A stretch of DNA of 64,000 nt from VBAU01 sp036005185 (GTDB lineage: Bacteria > Bacteroidota > Bacteroidia > Chitinophagales > Chitinophagaceae). Below are positions 8,474 through 17,309 of the stretch, piece by piece (position 1 is the stretch's first letter; every line of letters starts with the position of its first letter). Location of the stretch: positions 1-64,000 of the forward strand of contig DASYQS010000031.1 of NCBI GenBank assembly GCA_036005185.1, written 5' to 3'. Under the pieces are notes generated by a model that made no database searches, was not told the DNA's origin, and saw only the letters and a list, made by a program, of their open reading frames with translations. The translations under genes were made by a program, and so were the position numbers.

Positions 8474-9064
8474 ATGAACAAACTAACTCTTATTGCCATT
8501 TTATCCTTTTTGTCCTCTTTAGCCTATTGCCAGCAAGATATTTTAGTCTTCAAAAAAAGAAATAAAGAAATTAATAGGTATTGGAAAGGCTCTACTATTG
8601 CTTTTCAACTAAGGGACAAACAATGGCAGAAAGGTGAAATTACAAACATTCAAAACGACTCATTCTATATTAGACCAATGATAGTTCGTTATAGTCTTAT
8701 GAGTAGTGACACTGTTCATTATAGCGTTAGAGGTTTTGCTTTGACAGATGTATTTGCAATGCCAAATAAAGGAATACTGATTGACTATATTAATGATCAT
8801 TTTCAAATTTCAACATCAGGCGGGCATGTACATTGGTATTGGATAAAAAGCGGTTGGATATTTCGGGCCGGCGCTGCAGGATATGCAGGATTGAATATTG
8901 CAAATGGGTTGATAAAAAATAACTTTTCATTCTCAGATAGTAAGACACAACTTATTATGGCTGCTGCAATTTTTTTAGGGGGTGTACTTTTGCATAAGAA
9001 CTATAAACCATATTTGCGAACTAGCAGAAAATACCGTTTAGAAATTCTTGAGCTTTCTAATTAG
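8474..9064 (+). CDS. Exported protein of unknown function, 196 aa
   Basis: Residues 1-19 form a signal peptide (hydrophobic ILSFLSSLAYC then QQ). The rest is a small basic protein with a short segment IKNDSFYIRP-like in character and a hydrophobic patch at about residues 155-175 (AAAIFLGGVLL) that could be a membrane segment. I do not recognise a family. It is preceded by the half-site at 8302 and followed by the attC-like repeat at 9125-9280, so it may be a cassette gene. It starts at the first ATG after the spacer. Confidence 0.6.
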   Translation: MNKLTLIAILSFLSSLAYCQQDILVFKKRNKEINRYWKGSTIAFQLRDKQWQKGEITNIQNDSFYIRPMIVRYSLMSSDTVHYSVRGFALTDVFAMPNKGILIDYINDHFQISTSGGHVHWYWIKSGWIFRAGAAGYAGLNIANGLIKNNFSFSDSKTQLIMAAAIFLGGVLLHKNYKPYLRTSRKYRLEILELSN

Positions 9065-9124
9065 CGTAGGGCTAAAACTGCCTATATCAACGGATTTCGC
9101 GCTACTGGAGCAGATGAAGCAGTG

Positions 9125-9280
9125 GTTCAACAGTGACGGCATTGCTGGGCATTTATTAGGACTGGACAAGCAACTTTGCGCTTAGTACTAATCATCAGCT
9201 TTTATTTCTATTTTCATTATTGGTTGGCCGGACTGACGGAATACTATTTTCCCAGCAGTGCAAAGTCCTGAACGTTGGAC
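9125..9280. repeat. attC-like imperfect inverted repeat (site C)
   Basis: Left GTTCAAC (9125-9131) fits the R'' consensus RYYYAAC and right GTTGGAC (9274-9280) fits the R' consensus GTTRRRY. Inside them GCTGGG (9144-9149) pairs with CCCAGC (9251-9256). A further AGGACT/AGTCCT pair (about 9158-9163 and 9264-9269) is present. The order core-stem-spacer-stem-core is that of an attC site, though longer than most. It lies between two unrelated forward genes. Confidence 0.45.
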
Positions 9281-9324
9281 GTCATGCCAGCAAATTTCAT
9301 TAATCACTAATGATTAGATAGACT

Positions 9325-10464
9325 ATGATAGAAAGCTTTTCAGTAAAAATCTCAGAGCAAGCTATTAAGGATCTAAAGTCGAGATTAATACAAACCCGCT
9401 GGACTGACGAAATTTTGAATTCAGAATGGAATTACGGGACTAAACTTTCTTATATCAAAGAACTTACAGAATATTGGCTAAATGAATTCGATTGGCAAAA
9501 GACTGAAGATGACATTAATAATTATCCAAATTACATATCCGAGATAGACGGAATAAAAATCCATTTTTTACACATCCGGAGCAAAAAGAAAAACCCGATA
9601 CCACTTATTATTACTCACGGTTGGCCGGGTTCTTTTCTTGAAATGCTGAAGCTTACATCATTTCTTACAAGCCATCCGGAACTTTCTTTCGATATAATTG
9701 TTCCATCTCTTCCCGGTTTTGGCTTTTCTCAAAAAATAAATACTCCTGGTTGCAATCTGTGGTTTATCGCAGATTTATGGAGTGAGCTAATTAAGGAATT
9801 AGGGTACGAAAAAGTTATAGTGCAAGGCGGTGATTTTGGGGCAGGCATTAGTACGGCACTTGCTTTAAAACATCCTGAAAACGTTTTAGGGCTGCATCTT
9901 AATTATATCCACAGTTCATACCTTCCTTTTTTATCCGCTGATGAAGAATTTTCTGAAGAAGAAAAGTTATTTCTTAAAACAGCCGACGAGTGGTATAAAA
10001 CAGAAGGGGCCTATGCACATCAGCACCGCACAAAACCGTTGACCCTTGCTTACGGATTGAATGATTCTCCGGTAGGATTATGTGCATGGCTTATTGAAAA
10101 ATTTTACAGCTGGAGTGATTGCAATGGAGATATTGAAAATCTTTTTACAAAAGATGAGTTGCTCTCAAACATAAGCCTGTACTGGTTCACTCAAACAATT
10201 CATTCCTCAGTCAGGCTTTATAACGAAAGCAGCAAAGCACCACTGCATTTTAAAGAAAATGACTTCATAAATATCCCGGTGGGTATTGCAAGATTCCTCA
10301 AGGAAGAGCCTTTTCCACCCCGCAGGTTTATCGAAAGAGGTTATAACATCAAGCATTGGACTGATATTCCAAAAGGCGGTCATTTCGCCGCGATGGAACA
10401 ACCAGGCTTATTAGCACAGGATATAATGATGTTTACGGAGAAGATTTTAAAAAATAACAAATGA
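9325..10464 (+). CDS. Epoxide hydrolase (EHN-domain alpha/beta-hydrolase)
   Basis: A 379-residue enzyme of the microsomal/juvenile-hormone epoxide hydrolase type, which opens epoxides to diols by an aspartyl-ester intermediate. The first 110 residues are the EHN domain, with its usual opening FSVKISEQAIKDLKSRL. HGWPGS (98-103) forms the oxyanion loop. GGDFGAG carries the nucleophile Asp170, and His353 in PKGGHFAAMEQP is the base. Length and motif spacing are those of an intact enzyme, and there is no signal peptide. It follows the attC-like site C and stands in the forward-oriented run of unrelated genes, in line with cassette-type gain. The substrate is unknown. Confidence 0.9.
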   Translation: MIESFSVKISEQAIKDLKSRLIQTRWTDEILNSEWNYGTKLSYIKELTEYWLNEFDWQKTEDDINNYPNYISEIDGIKIHFLHIRSKKKNPIPLIITHGWPGSFLEMLKLTSFLTSHPELSFDIIVPSLPGFGFSQKINTPGCNLWFIADLWSELIKELGYEKVIVQGGDFGAGISTALALKHPENVLGLHLNYIHSSYLPFLSADEEFSEEEKLFLKTADEWYKTEGAYAHQHRTKPLTLAYGLNDSPVGLCAWLIEKFYSWSDCNGDIENLFTKDELLSNISLYWFTQTIHSSVRLYNESSKAPLHFKENDFINIPVGIARFLKEEPFPPRRFIERGYNIKHWTDIPKGGHFAAMEQPGLLAQDIMMFTEKILKNNK

Positions 10465-10534
10465 AAGCAATCACATAAGACAATCTGATTTTTTAAATTC
10501 AATGTGTTTCCAATCAGTTGAACAGCGTTAATAA

Positions 10535-11143
10535 ATGAGACATCTCCTTATCATACTACCTTTAGTTTTTACGACCGCTTCCTTTTGCCAGAGTGACGAA
10601 ATATACAAGCTTGCCTTTAGTGACACATCGAATTTTAGAATAACAACCTATTTAGACCAAAAAAGACCAAAAAAGATTTTCATAATCGACACAACCCAAC
10701 AGTGGCTTGCAAGGTTTTGGTTGGATGAATTGGATACAATATCGCCGCAGAAGCTGAAGGAACTTGAACGGGATGAACATCATCCCTACAACACAACCTA
10801 TCTTTTCCGAGATACAACACTTGACAGACTGATAAATGACACAGAAAAGAAGATGCTCAGGCAAACCTCAGCAAGGCTGAAGCCCAGGAAAATAAGTGTA
10901 CACGGAAGCAACTATTCTACAGTGACTTCATCTAAAAACCTCAAGGGCTTTTATGTGGTTACAAGTGAACCTGTATTTTCCAGCGAAGGCAAGTATGCAT
11001 TCATTGACTTGCTGATTTTTTACAAAGAAAGTGTAAAGCAGGACATAAATGAAACATACTTTGGAACTACGTGTATCGTTTATGAAAAGCAGCAAGATGG
11101 CAAGTGGAAGAAAATAAAGGTGAGGGACTATTTGATACTTTAG
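10535..11143 (+). CDS. Exported protein of unknown function, 202 aa
   Basis: An N-terminal signal peptide (HLLIILPLVFTTASFCQ) precedes a soluble domain of about 180 residues without Cys pairs or metal motifs that I recognise. Composition is mixed alpha/beta with repeated threonine-aspartate turns. The ATG at 10535 follows the epoxide hydrolase by 70 bases, which include GTTGAACAGCGTTAAT. The gene is followed by GCACATAAC (11146-11154), another candidate inverted core site. No function can be proposed. Confidence 0.6.
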   Translation: MRHLLIILPLVFTTASFCQSDEIYKLAFSDTSNFRITTYLDQKRPKKIFIIDTTQQWLARFWLDELDTISPQKLKELERDEHHPYNTTYLFRDTTLDRLINDTEKKMLRQTSARLKPRKISVHGSNYSTVTSSKNLKGFYVVTSEPVFSSEGKYAFIDLLIFYKESVKQDINETYFGTTCIVYEKQQDGKWKKIKVRDYLIL

Positions 11144-11323
11144 CTGCACATAACCTTGCCCTTCTGCCTACCGGCAGTCCTGCAAAGGAAAAAACAATTC
11201 ATACATAATGACGCACACTTTCGGTCCACCCGAACGCTTGCTAAATAAAATACAATAGAAGTGGAATGATACTGGCAAAACCCAGGGATTTAATCAAACA
11301 AGCGAATTAACAGTTCAACCATA

Positions 11324-11725
11324 TTACCGTTTAAATTTATTACTACAACCTTCTATACAACGTGGGCTGATGGGATATAAGTAAAGTTCTCTGTTCGCTG
11401 TCTTAATTAAATACCCCATTAAAATAAATCCTGAAGGAGTTGAAGCCGGTTGAAATTTTATAGTTACACTGTCCACCATTTCAAATCTGGTAGCACCATT
11501 TAAAAATGAATTTACAGAAACGAATGAACCGTCTGGTTTAAACTCTATTGTCTGATTTGCCGGTGTAACTGGGTGCCATTGACCGGGTCCGCCAATACTA
11601 AAGAAATATTCGACGTAGGTCCACTTCCCAATAATGTTATTATCTATAGGTTCAAGTTTATCTGATTTTTTACATCCGAAAATAAAAACCAAGAAAATCA
11701 AACTAAGAAATTGTGTTTTTTTCAT
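11324..11725 (-). CDS. Lipocalin-like lipoprotein
   Basis: Start chosen at 11725 because the protein then begins MKKTQFLSLIFLVFIFGC, a lipoprotein signal with the lipobox cysteine at residue 18; a longer frame to 11848 has no leader and runs through a repeat sequence. About 134 residues. After the leader, NIIGKWTYVEY followed by alternating strands (TIEFKPDGSF, DSVTIKFQP) is the pattern of the lipocalin-like family of Bacteroidota lipoproteins, which bind small hydrophobic ligands or serve unknown envelope roles. Two cysteines near the end (CIEGC) may form a disulphide. It faces the forward genes of the accessory block and ends it. Confidence 0.65.
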   Translation of the reverse strand: MKKTQFLSLIFLVFIFGCKKSDKLEPIDNNIIGKWTYVEYFFSIGGPGQWHPVTPANQTIEFKPDGSFVSVNSFLNGATRFEMVDSVTIKFQPASTPSGFILMGYLIKTANRELYLYPISPRCIEGCSNKFKR

Positions 11726-11813
11726 ACAGTGCTTTTCTACCTGACAAAGCCACTTACAAAAACGTTGCATTTTCGGGAATGCTGAGCAGCAAACCGAACG
11801 CTGAAGAGTGCGA

Positions 11814-11832
11814 CCCTTCGACAAGCTCAGGG
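11814..11832. repeat. Dispersed CCCTTCGACAAGCTCAGGG-type element
   Basis: A 19-base element with CCCT/AGGG ends, of a kind that occurs as scattered copies in many bacterial genomes and reads as PELVEG or LSLSKG in overlapping frames. Here it lies just upstream of the lipoprotein start and creates a spurious N-terminal extension. Single copy in this window. Confidence 0.5.
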
Positions 11833-11919
11833 TAAACTGCACAGACAACGAGAGTAGTAATGAAGCTGGGAATAAAATTAAGTATAGAACTTAAAAAACA
11901 GATTCGGAAGATAACAAGT

Positions 11920-13008
11920 TTATTCAGGAAACGATGTTTTATCGATATTCGGAATAATGCGCAGTGCATTTTTGTAATAAACTTTTTTCAGAATATCATC
12001 AGGCAACCCCATGCCATACATAGCCCAGAAGGCGTGATATTTCTTGTGATAAGGAAAATATTCATCTTCTGTTTCCAGTACTCGAAAATACGTTGCATAC
12101 TCTTCCGGCGCCCAACTGTCCTTACCAAATAATATTCTGTCTTGATATTTGGTAAAAAACCGTTTGGCCATGCGTGGCTGCCTCCCTAATTCAGCGATGA
12201 CGGCACCAAATTCAACATTTACATTAGGCATTTCATCAAGCAATTGCCCGAGCTTAGCCAAGTCATTCGGATACCAGCCAAAATGCGCAGCAATAAAAGT
12301 GGTATGAGGATGCTTTTTAAACATGCGATGCTGCTCGGCTATCAACGTATCCCAAGGCGCCGGGTTCGTATTGCTTCTTTTACGATTAGGATGTGTAGCG
12401 AGCTCCAACCAGCGTTCATTCATTGAGTCCATCGGATCCCAGAAAGGTTTTGGATCAGCAGTATGAATCAGTACGGGTATTTTCAACTCACCCGCCTTTT
12501 CCCAAATAGGATCAAGTCTAGGATCATCTACCGTTACTCTTTTGCCTTTAACATCTCTCACCGAAAAACCAAGATTTTTAAAAATCTTGAGGCCATTGGC
12601 GCCATTCTTTACATCTGTCTCCAATTGCTTTGCTGCTTTTTCACTCCAGCCTTCGTTCCCAATTCCGTTGAAGTCAATATTAGCAAATACAATAAATCTT
12701 TTTGGAAAATGACCTTTGATATTCTGAGCTGATCTTTTCAATTGATCGCCGTTGCTCCCACTGAGATTTACCATTACTTTCATGTTCAGCTTATCCATAT
12801 CAGTGATCAATGTGCCGAGATCCATATCAGGCATTTCATCCTGATGATTATGTACGTCAATAAAAGGAAATTTCGCTCTTGTTAATTTATGTTCGGGAAC
12901 CACCAGCGTTGAAGGAGGATTATAGTTTTCAAAATCCATTCGCTGCGCGGTTTGCGAAGAACCTTCGAATGAAATGAAAATCAAAAAAGAGACAAGATAT
13001 TTTTTCAT
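11920..13008 (-). CDS. Exported metal-dependent amidohydrolase (Amidohydro_2 type)
   Basis: A 362-residue protein with a signal peptide (KKYLVSFLIFISFEGSSQ). It is a TIM-barrel amidohydrolase: FIDVHNH (His53, His55) supplies the first metal ligands, LIHTADP (near 182) and AAHFGWYP (near 242) the later histidines, and GKDSW (near 296) the catalytic aspartate. Amidohydro_2 members include decarboxylases and lactonases acting on aromatic or sugar acids. The first pair is HNH rather than HxH with a strict spacer, as in many exported family members. It has no operon partner. The substrate is not predictable. Confidence 0.8.
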   Translation of the reverse strand: MKKYLVSFLIFISFEGSSQTAQRMDFENYNPPSTLVVPEHKLTRAKFPFIDVHNHQDEMPDMDLGTLITDMDKLNMKVMVNLSGSNGDQLKRSAQNIKGHFPKRFIVFANIDFNGIGNEGWSEKAAKQLETDVKNGANGLKIFKNLGFSVRDVKGKRVTVDDPRLDPIWEKAGELKIPVLIHTADPKPFWDPMDSMNERWLELATHPNRKRSNTNPAPWDTLIAEQHRMFKKHPHTTFIAAHFGWYPNDLAKLGQLLDEMPNVNVEFGAVIAELGRQPRMAKRFFTKYQDRILFGKDSWAPEEYATYFRVLETEDEYFPYHKKYHAFWAMYGMGLPDDILKKVYYKNALRIIPNIDKTSFPE

Positions 13009-13217
13009 GATAAATTTTATTAAGGAGAACTCAAATTAATTGAAAAGTCGGCAAATTATTTACCGATTGTAAAATATGTTTATGAAGCACTTATATCCTG
13101 GAGATCTGTTCCATGAATTTATCTTGTCAACAGTGTTGAACGTATCAATTAGATCCGGAAATTTTTTCGGGTTTTTTACCATTCTTAAATTTTTGGTTAA
13201 AGGATCTCTTTAAACAA

Positions 13218-13245
13218 TTGAACTCGTATCAATTGAATAGTTTTG
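13218..13245 (+). promoter_or_regulatory. Bacteroidota-type promoter for mprF
   Basis: TTG at 13218-13220, a 17-base spacer, then TAGTTTTG (13238-13245), a full match to the -7 consensus TAnnTTTG. The ATG at 13257 follows 11 bases later, giving a very short leader. This excludes the in-frame TTG at 13218 as a start. Confidence 0.65.
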
Positions 13246-13256
13246 GATTTGCATTT

Positions 13257-15848
13257 ATGTCTTCCAAACTTCTTCACCACTTTCAAAAGACCGGTAAAAC
13301 TTACTGGCGAGAGATATTGGCCATTTTGTTTTTACTGGTTGGCATCTTTTTTTTCCGGTCCGAGCGCAGAGAACTGCATTCACTACAACGCCATATCGCT
13401 AACGCCAACGCTGCATGGGTTTGGCTGGGTGTAATGGTTACCATTTTATATATCCTTTTACAAAGTGGCATGTATGTTACATCCTTTAAGGCTATTTTTA
13501 AAAAACTTTTGTGGAGTCATGCCATTGAGCTTTTTTTGAAAAGAAATTTCTTAAGTGTGTTTCTCCCTGCAGGAGGTATTAGCTCCTTAGCTTATTCGCC
13601 TGGCAGTATTCGTAAGAAAGGACTAACAAAAATGCAAGTTCATCAGGCCTCCGGCATTTATGCTTTTGTTGGGTTGCTGACTGTGTTTATTGTAAGCATA
13701 CCCGTATTGATTTACTCTTTTTTTCAATCAGGAAATATTCTTCATACAGGTCAAAGCCTTGTCATTCTTATTTTAATACTAGCAACGGCTTACCTAATTT
13801 TCCGCTCTTTCAAACAAAAACGAAGATTGTATCAATGGGTGCAAAAAAAAATCCCAAAATTTATACTTTATGTTGATGAATTGTTTTCAGCGAATGTATC
13901 CGGGAAACATTTTGCTTTTACAGTTCTATTTTCATTAGGTGTTGAGTCTTGTGGCATTCTTCACATTTTCATTGCCGCGAAAGCCCTGGGATTACCTGCA
14001 TCATTAGCGTCCAGCGCGATTGCATATATCGTTTCTGTATTGTTGATGATCGTCTCTCCTTTTTTACGAGGGTTAGGCGCTGTAGAACTTTCAATGGTGT
14101 ACATATTAACGCTCTACGGTTATTCTCCCGTCAATGCGCTTGCCATAACGATCTTATATCGCTTGTTTGAATTCTGGTTGCCATTGGTTGCAGGTTTCTT
14201 TTCTTATTTATGGCAGGGACGGCACATTTTTGCCAGGGTATTTCCTGCATTTCTGGTTTTTGCATTGGGAATTATAAATGTTTTATCTGTTGTAACGCCG
14301 CCAATTGCAGAGCGTTTAAAATTACTTCATGAATTTATTCCATACAGTTCTATTTATGCAACAAACGCAATGGTGTTACTCATTGGAATGATACTGCTGG
14401 TAACATCTGCATTCTTAATACAGGGTCAAAGAAACGCATGGACACTTGCATTGGTGTTGGCTATTTTGTCTCTGCTAGGTCATCTTTTTAAAGCATTGGA
14501 TTATGAAGAAGCTATTCTTGCAGCTTCTGTTATTGTCATTTTACTGGTAAGTATGAAACAATATCGTTTAAAAACCAGCAGCCAATTATTGCAGTTAGGC
14601 GTAAAAACAACTGTTCTCATTTTTCTTGCTGTGCTCATATTTGGGTTTATCGGTTTTTATTTTATTGATAAGCGGCACATGGGGGTTGACTTTAACTGGA
14701 GGCAATCATTATTATTTGCCTGCAAAAATTTCTTGCTGATGAATGATAATGGCATAAAACCCCTCACGCATTTTGGACATGAATTCATCTGGATGGCCCG
14801 TTTTCTTGGTTTTATAGCCTGGAGTTTTTTGGTGTTTACGATGCTGAAACCGTACTTTCATCGCAAACACCATATCACAACTTCACTGGAAAAAGCTCAT
14901 GAGCTTGTAGAACGCTTTGGTGATTCGCCGGTAGATCATTTCAAAACCTATCGTGATAAATTACTCTATTTCTCAGAAAAATTTGAAGCATTTATTGCTT
15001 ACCGGATCGCCAATGGATTTGCCATTGTACTGGAAGAGCCAGTATGTGCTGATGATTTTAAGATTCCGGTACTACAAGAATTTGACAAGCATTGTCATAA
15101 AATGGGCTTGAAAACAGCTTTTTATCGTGTAGATGAAACAGGAGTATCTTATTTTAATTATTTGAAAAAAAGAAAATTACTGATTGGCCAGGAAGCTGTG
15201 CTGGAACTGGATAAGTTTACATTAGAAGGAAGAGAAAAAAAATCTTTACGCAATGCTTTGAACAGTTTAAATAAAAAAGGATATGCCAGTTTTATTTGCT
15301 CAGCCCCTTTGTCAAACAAGCTTGTTACAGAGCTAAGACTGGTTTCTGATGAATGGCTGAAGCATTATGAAAAGAAAGAGATCGTTTTTTCACAAGGTGT
15401 ATTTGATGAAAAAGAAATTTTGCATCAGGATGTAATTATTATACGCGATGAAATAGGAAATGTAAAAGCCTTCCTCAACATCATCCCAGATTTTTCACCG
15501 GAAGAATGCACATATGATCTTATTCGCAAAACCGCTGATGCACCAGGTGGTTGCATGGATGCCCTGATCATTGAGATGGTAAAATATGCTAAAGAAAAAA
15601 AATTGAAATATCTGAATCTTGGTCTTGTACCAATGGCGGGCATCAAGCAACCAGAAAATACAGCCGAGCGTTTGATCCGCTATGCTTACGAAAAAATCAA
15701 ACGCTTCAAACATTACACAGGCCTACGTGAGTTTAAAGAAAAATATGCCACCATTTGGGTGAATAAATACCTTGTTTACGAAAATGATTTTGACCTGATA
15801 CAATTGCCGGCTGCACTCAATAAAGCTATGCAGCCCTCATCACGATGA
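13257..15848 (+). CDS. mprF: MprF-type phosphatidylglycerol lysyltransferase/flippase
   Basis: A protein of 863 residues, close to the length of staphylococcal MprF (840). The N-terminal two thirds (to about residue 520) are a UPF0104/flippase domain with a dozen or more hydrophobic segments. The C-terminal part from about 541 is the DUF2156 synthase fold, which transfers an aminoacyl group from charged tRNA to phosphatidylglycerol; it includes GREKKSLRNALNSLNKKGY and the ending FKEKYATIWVNKYLVY. The enzyme adds lysine or another amino acid to membrane lipid, lowering negative charge and raising tolerance to cationic peptides and acid. The stop overlaps the start of the next gene (ATGA), so the two are probably translated together. 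The amino acid used is not shown by the sequence. Confidence 0.9.
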   Translation: MSSKLLHHFQKTGKTYWREILAILFLLVGIFFFRSERRELHSLQRHIANANAAWVWLGVMVTILYILLQSGMYVTSFKAIFKKLLWSHAIELFLKRNFLSVFLPAGGISSLAYSPGSIRKKGLTKMQVHQASGIYAFVGLLTVFIVSIPVLIYSFFQSGNILHTGQSLVILILILATAYLIFRSFKQKRRLYQWVQKKIPKFILYVDELFSANVSGKHFAFTVLFSLGVESCGILHIFIAAKALGLPASLASSAIAYIVSVLLMIVSPFLRGLGAVELSMVYILTLYGYSPVNALAITILYRLFEFWLPLVAGFFSYLWQGRHIFARVFPAFLVFALGIINVLSVVTPPIAERLKLLHEFIPYSSIYATNAMVLLIGMILLVTSAFLIQGQRNAWTLALVLAILSLLGHLFKALDYEEAILAASVIVILLVSMKQYRLKTSSQLLQLGVKTTVLIFLAVLIFGFIGFYFIDKRHMGVDFNWRQSLLFACKNFLLMNDNGIKPLTHFGHEFIWMARFLGFIAWSFLVFTMLKPYFHRKHHITTSLEKAHELVERFGDSPVDHFKTYRDKLLYFSEKFEAFIAYRIANGFAIVLEEPVCADDFKIPVLQEFDKHCHKMGLKTAFYRVDETGVSYFNYLKKRKLLIGQEAVLELDKFTLEGREKKSLRNALNSLNKKGYASFICSAPLSNKLVTELRLVSDEWLKHYEKKEIVFSQGVFDEKEILHQDVIIIRDEIGNVKAFLNIIPDFSPEECTYDLIRKTADAPGGCMDALIIEMVKYAKEKKLKYLNLGLVPMAGIKQPENTAERLIRYAYEKIKRFKHYTGLREFKEKYATIWVNKYLVYENDFDLIQLPAALNKAMQPSSR

Positions 15849-16519
15849 AAAAAAAGGTAACTATTTTATTTATCCTGTTCTTTCCTCTTTGGAATGTTTT
15901 ATCAGCTCAAAAAACATCCTTGTCTCTTTCTCTTTATAGCAATGCTGATACCACAAAGCCACTCATATTTTATATTTCCGGCGATGGGGGTTTTAATAAA
16001 TTCTCCACATCATTTATGCAAGCTTTAAATACGCAGGGCTATGCCGTGGTTGGGTTGAATGCGAAAGATTATTTCTGGAGCAAGAAAAAACCGGAAGAGG
16101 CCGCCACTGCCATTGAAACAGCTATCAATGAATTAAACAAACAATGGAAGAAAAAAAATATTGTATTGATCGGTTACTCTTTTGGAGCTGATGTGGCTCC
16201 ATTTATGGTTACTCATTTTTCCACTGCCACAGTCACTAAAATAAATCGCCTTATTTTATTATCTCCTTCACCGAAAACAGATTTTGAAATTCATGTTCTG
16301 CAAATGCTGGGTTGGGGAAAAAGTTCGGGTGAAAGCGTTCCTGCCGAGATCAACAAAATTTCAAAACCTGTAACTATTATTGTAGGTGATGATGAAAATG
16401 AATTTCCCTTCTCCCAAATAACCATAAAAAATAAACAGCTAATCAAAATGCCCGGTGGTCATCATTTCGATGGCGATGTAAATGCGTTGTGCAAACAGAT
16501 TGTTTTGCAGATAAAATAA
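15845..16519 (+). CDS. AcvB/VirJ-family hydrolase, probable aminoacyl-PG hydrolase
   Basis: 224 residues with a signal peptide (ILFILFFPLWNVLSAQ). The family signatures are SGDGG (45-49), KDYFW (near 74-78) and the serine-hydrolase elbow GYSFGAD with Ser112; PGGHHFDGD gives the catalytic His206 or 207. In Agrobacterium AcvB hydrolyses lysyl-phosphatidylglycerol, and in Rhizobium its homologue AtvA is encoded with the MprF-like LpiA. Here it overlaps mprF by 4 bases. I infer a secreted enzyme that removes the amino acid its operon partner adds, so the pair sets the level of modified lipid. Confidence 0.8.
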   Translation: MKKKVTILFILFFPLWNVLSAQKTSLSLSLYSNADTTKPLIFYISGDGGFNKFSTSFMQALNTQGYAVVGLNAKDYFWSKKKPEEAATAIETAINELNKQWKKKNIVLIGYSFGADVAPFMVTHFSTATVTKINRLILLSPSPKTDFEIHVLQMLGWGKSSGESVPAEINKISKPVTIIVGDDENEFPFSQITIKNKQLIKMPGGHHFDGDVNALCKQIVLQIK

Positions 16520-16761
16520 GAAAATAAAGAATATGGCAGCAGCTCGGTAACTCTGGTTGAGCATTTGTTGCCTGCATGTTCCCGAACGGTATGCTTGGCC
16601 AATTGTTGTGCTTGCTTGTAATAATTCTATTTGAAGACTCGCCGAGATCTCTTAAAAAAAATTTGTGTGCAATGTCCAATTTCTCTATTCCCAAACATCG
16701 TTATAGTGTAATTCAAATCGATAACCTGTCTGCCAGCAGGGTAGACAATAAAAAAAATGAC

Positions 16762-17235
16762 ATGGAACAGAGAATAAATGCTTACGAAAAAGGTCACCGT
16801 GCCATGAAGGCTATGTATAGTTTGGGAGCATATTTAACAAAATCGTCAATTGAGCAATCGCTTTTAGATTTAGTTTATTTCAGGGTATCGCAAATCAATG
16901 GTTGTGCTTATTGCCTTGACATGCATTCAAAAGACCTGCGGGTAATGGGTGAAACCGAACAACGCCTTTATATGCTGGACGCATGGCGTGAAGCGTCCCT
17001 CTATACTGAACGCGAACGTGCCGCACTTGCTTGGGCGGAAGCCGTGACAAAGGTTACAGAAGGTCATGTGCCGGATGAAATTTATGAGCAAGCATGTGAA
17101 CAATTTTCCGAAGAAGAATTGATCGATCTAACTTTGGGAGTTCTAACGATCAACTGCTACAATCGTATTAATATTGCTTTTCGTACTCCTGCCGGATCTT
17201 ACCAGCCAGGGCAACATGCAGTACAAGCAAACTAA
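16762..17235 (+). CDS. Carboxymuconolactone decarboxylase/AhpD-like protein
   Basis: Start taken at 16762 (MEQRINAYEKG), the usual family start; a frame reaching back to 16576 adds residues of no family likeness. 157 residues, all helical. The active-site pattern is NGCAYCLDMHSKDLR with Cys48, Cys51 and His55, the CxxC plus His of AhpD-type peroxidase-reductant proteins. Members reduce hydroperoxides or decarboxylate, using the CxxC redox pair. It lies 75 bases before the DGPF gene and 470 bases before the ECF sigma gene; AhpD-like proteins are a known partner class for such sigma factors. Confidence 0.85.
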   Translation: MEQRINAYEKGHRAMKAMYSLGAYLTKSSIEQSLLDLVYFRVSQINGCAYCLDMHSKDLRVMGETEQRLYMLDAWREASLYTERERAALAWAEAVTKVTEGHVPDEIYEQACEQFSEEELIDLTLGVLTINCYNRINIAFRTPAGSYQPGQHAVQAN

Positions 17236-17274
17236 TTAATTAAGAGAAAGGGTTAATTCAAATATTCATTAATC

Positions 17275-17292
17275 GTCCCGACGAGTCGGGAC
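17275..17292. repeat. Perfect GTCCCGAC/GTCGGGAC hairpin
   Basis: 8-bp perfect arms around GA, with no T-run. It sits 17 bases before the DGPF start, so it could be an operator or RNA hairpin in the leader, or a dispersed repeat. A related CCCGCC/GGCGGG stem occurs at 28988-29021. Confidence 0.5.
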
Positions 17293-17309
17293 AACTAAAT
17301 ACTAACAAA

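Noticed and set aside
11726..11848. N-terminal extension of the lipocalin-like lipoprotein
   Set aside because: It is made of a dispersed repeat (LSLSKG text) and would hide the lipoprotein leader.
17275..17292. Terminator between the AhpD-like and DGPF genes
   Set aside because: Stem is perfect but lacks a T-run, so it is listed as a hairpin repeat instead.
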